From assembly GCA_028817635.1 (NCBI GenBank), contig JAPPPH010000112.1, forward strand, positions 1-6,562: a stretch of 6,562 bases of DNA. The letters are read 5' to 3'. The notes below the pieces were generated by a model. That model did not search any database. It saw nothing but the letters and a program-made list of their open reading frames with translations, and had not been told where the DNA came from. A program made the translations under genes and the position numbers. Source of the DNA: Verrucomicrobiales bacterium. GTDB taxonomy: Bacteria; Verrucomicrobiota; Verrucomicrobiia; Limisphaerales; UBA1096. Numbering within the stretch: the stretch's first letter is position 1; every line of letters starts with the position of its first letter. This document shows positions 6,387 to 6,562 of this stretch, one piece after another.

Positions 6387-6562
6387 TTAACCGGCCCGCT
6401 CCACCCGGAAAACTCCCTCCTCCCCGGACTCAGCGATCTCGCTGAAAACAATTTGCAGGCCGTGCTTGGCCAAGCGTTTGGCCAAGGTCTCCACCGTGTG
6501 GCGGTAGCAAATAAACAGCCGAAGCGGCTGGCCGGCGTCGAACGGCACGCGCTCACCTTCCG
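6387..6562 (-). CDS. C-terminal 57 residues of an unrecognised protein, possibly a class I methyltransferase; start outside window
   Basis: Reading the minus strand from 6560 to the TAA at 6389-6387 gives 57 residues beginning EGERVPFDAGQPLRLF and ending GEEGVFRVERAG. This frame is preferred over the longer competing minus-strand frame (6332-6556) because its composition is balanced, it has G/C-rich third positions like the neighbours, and it looks like an alternating strand-helix-strand fold end, whereas the other is Arg/Pro/Ser-rich. The pattern of an aromatic-rich strand (LFICYRHT), a helix (VETLAKRLAKHG), a strand (LQIVFSEIAES) and a final GVF-type strand resembles the C-terminal end of SAM-dependent methyltransferases, including EgtD-like histidine methyltransferases. 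The catalytic and SAM-binding parts are not in the window, so this is a weak guess. The LAKRLAK codons contain the recurrent palindrome. It converges on the MoxR gene. Confidence 0.7.
   Translation of the reverse strand, partial: EGERVPFDAGQPLRLFICYRHTVETLAKRLAKHGLQIVFSEIAESGEEGVFRVERAG
6464..6487. repeat. Two tandem palindrome cores inside the minus-strand gene
   Basis: GCTTGGCCAAGC (6464-6475, perfect 12-bp palindrome) is followed at a 12-bp offset by TTTGGCCAAGG (6477-6487), an imperfect second copy with an 8-bp perfect core TTGGCCAA. On the minus strand it is read as LAKRLAK. Confidence 0.65.

Noticed and set aside
6332..6556. 74-residue minus-strand frame beginning MSACRSTP
   Set aside because: Arg/Pro/Ser-rich shadow; the adjacent frame ending at 6387 is clearly better composed.

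Overview
The window is a stretch of bacterial chromosome of high G+C (about 60% by eye) and is almost completely coding. It carries a conserved translation and RNA-processing cluster on the plus strand: infB (5' end outside the window), rbfA, an nrnA-type DHH/DHHA1 phosphoesterase, truB and ribF. A MoxR-family AAA+ ATPase gene follows on the same strand. The last ~175 bases hold the 3' end of an opposing minus-strand gene. The gene order, the insertion of the DHH gene between rbfA and truB, the long Glu/Pro-rich then Lys-rich N-terminal region of IF2, and the look of the MoxR protein suggest a member of the PVC group, perhaps Verrucomicrobiota. That placement is an inference from general familiarity, not a database result.

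Layout: infB 1-2274, rbfA 2284-2670, nrnA-like 2642-3634, truB 3631-4356, ribF 4353-5276, a 29-base AT-rich gap, MoxR ATPase 5306-6295, a 91-base convergent gap, and a minus-strand partial gene 6387-6562. The first five genes are separated by 9 nt or overlap (29, 4 and 4 nt), so they look co-transcribed and translationally coupled. Together they serve initiation (IF2), 30S maturation (RbfA), turnover of very short RNAs and pAp (NrnA), tRNA pseudouridine-55 formation (TruB) and FMN/FAD synthesis (RibF). None of the five gene starts visible on the plus strand has a recognisable Shine-Dalgarno sequence.

The most unusual signal is not a gene. A long palindrome, core CTTGGCCAAG and in full form CGCTTGGCCAAGCG, recurs through the window, often fused to its 6-bp-shifted counterpart GCCAAGCGCTTGGC. 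The 10-bp core occurs five times (in rbfA, twice in truB, in ribF and in the minus-strand gene). The shifted palindrome CCAAGCGCTTGG occurs three times, once just after the MoxR stop codon. The motif is read in two different frames, even within the single gene truB, so it is probably maintained at DNA level. It resembles the concept of a highly iterated palindrome such as cyanobacterial HIP1, but I do not recognise this sequence. No mobile elements, RNA genes or CRISPR arrays were seen.
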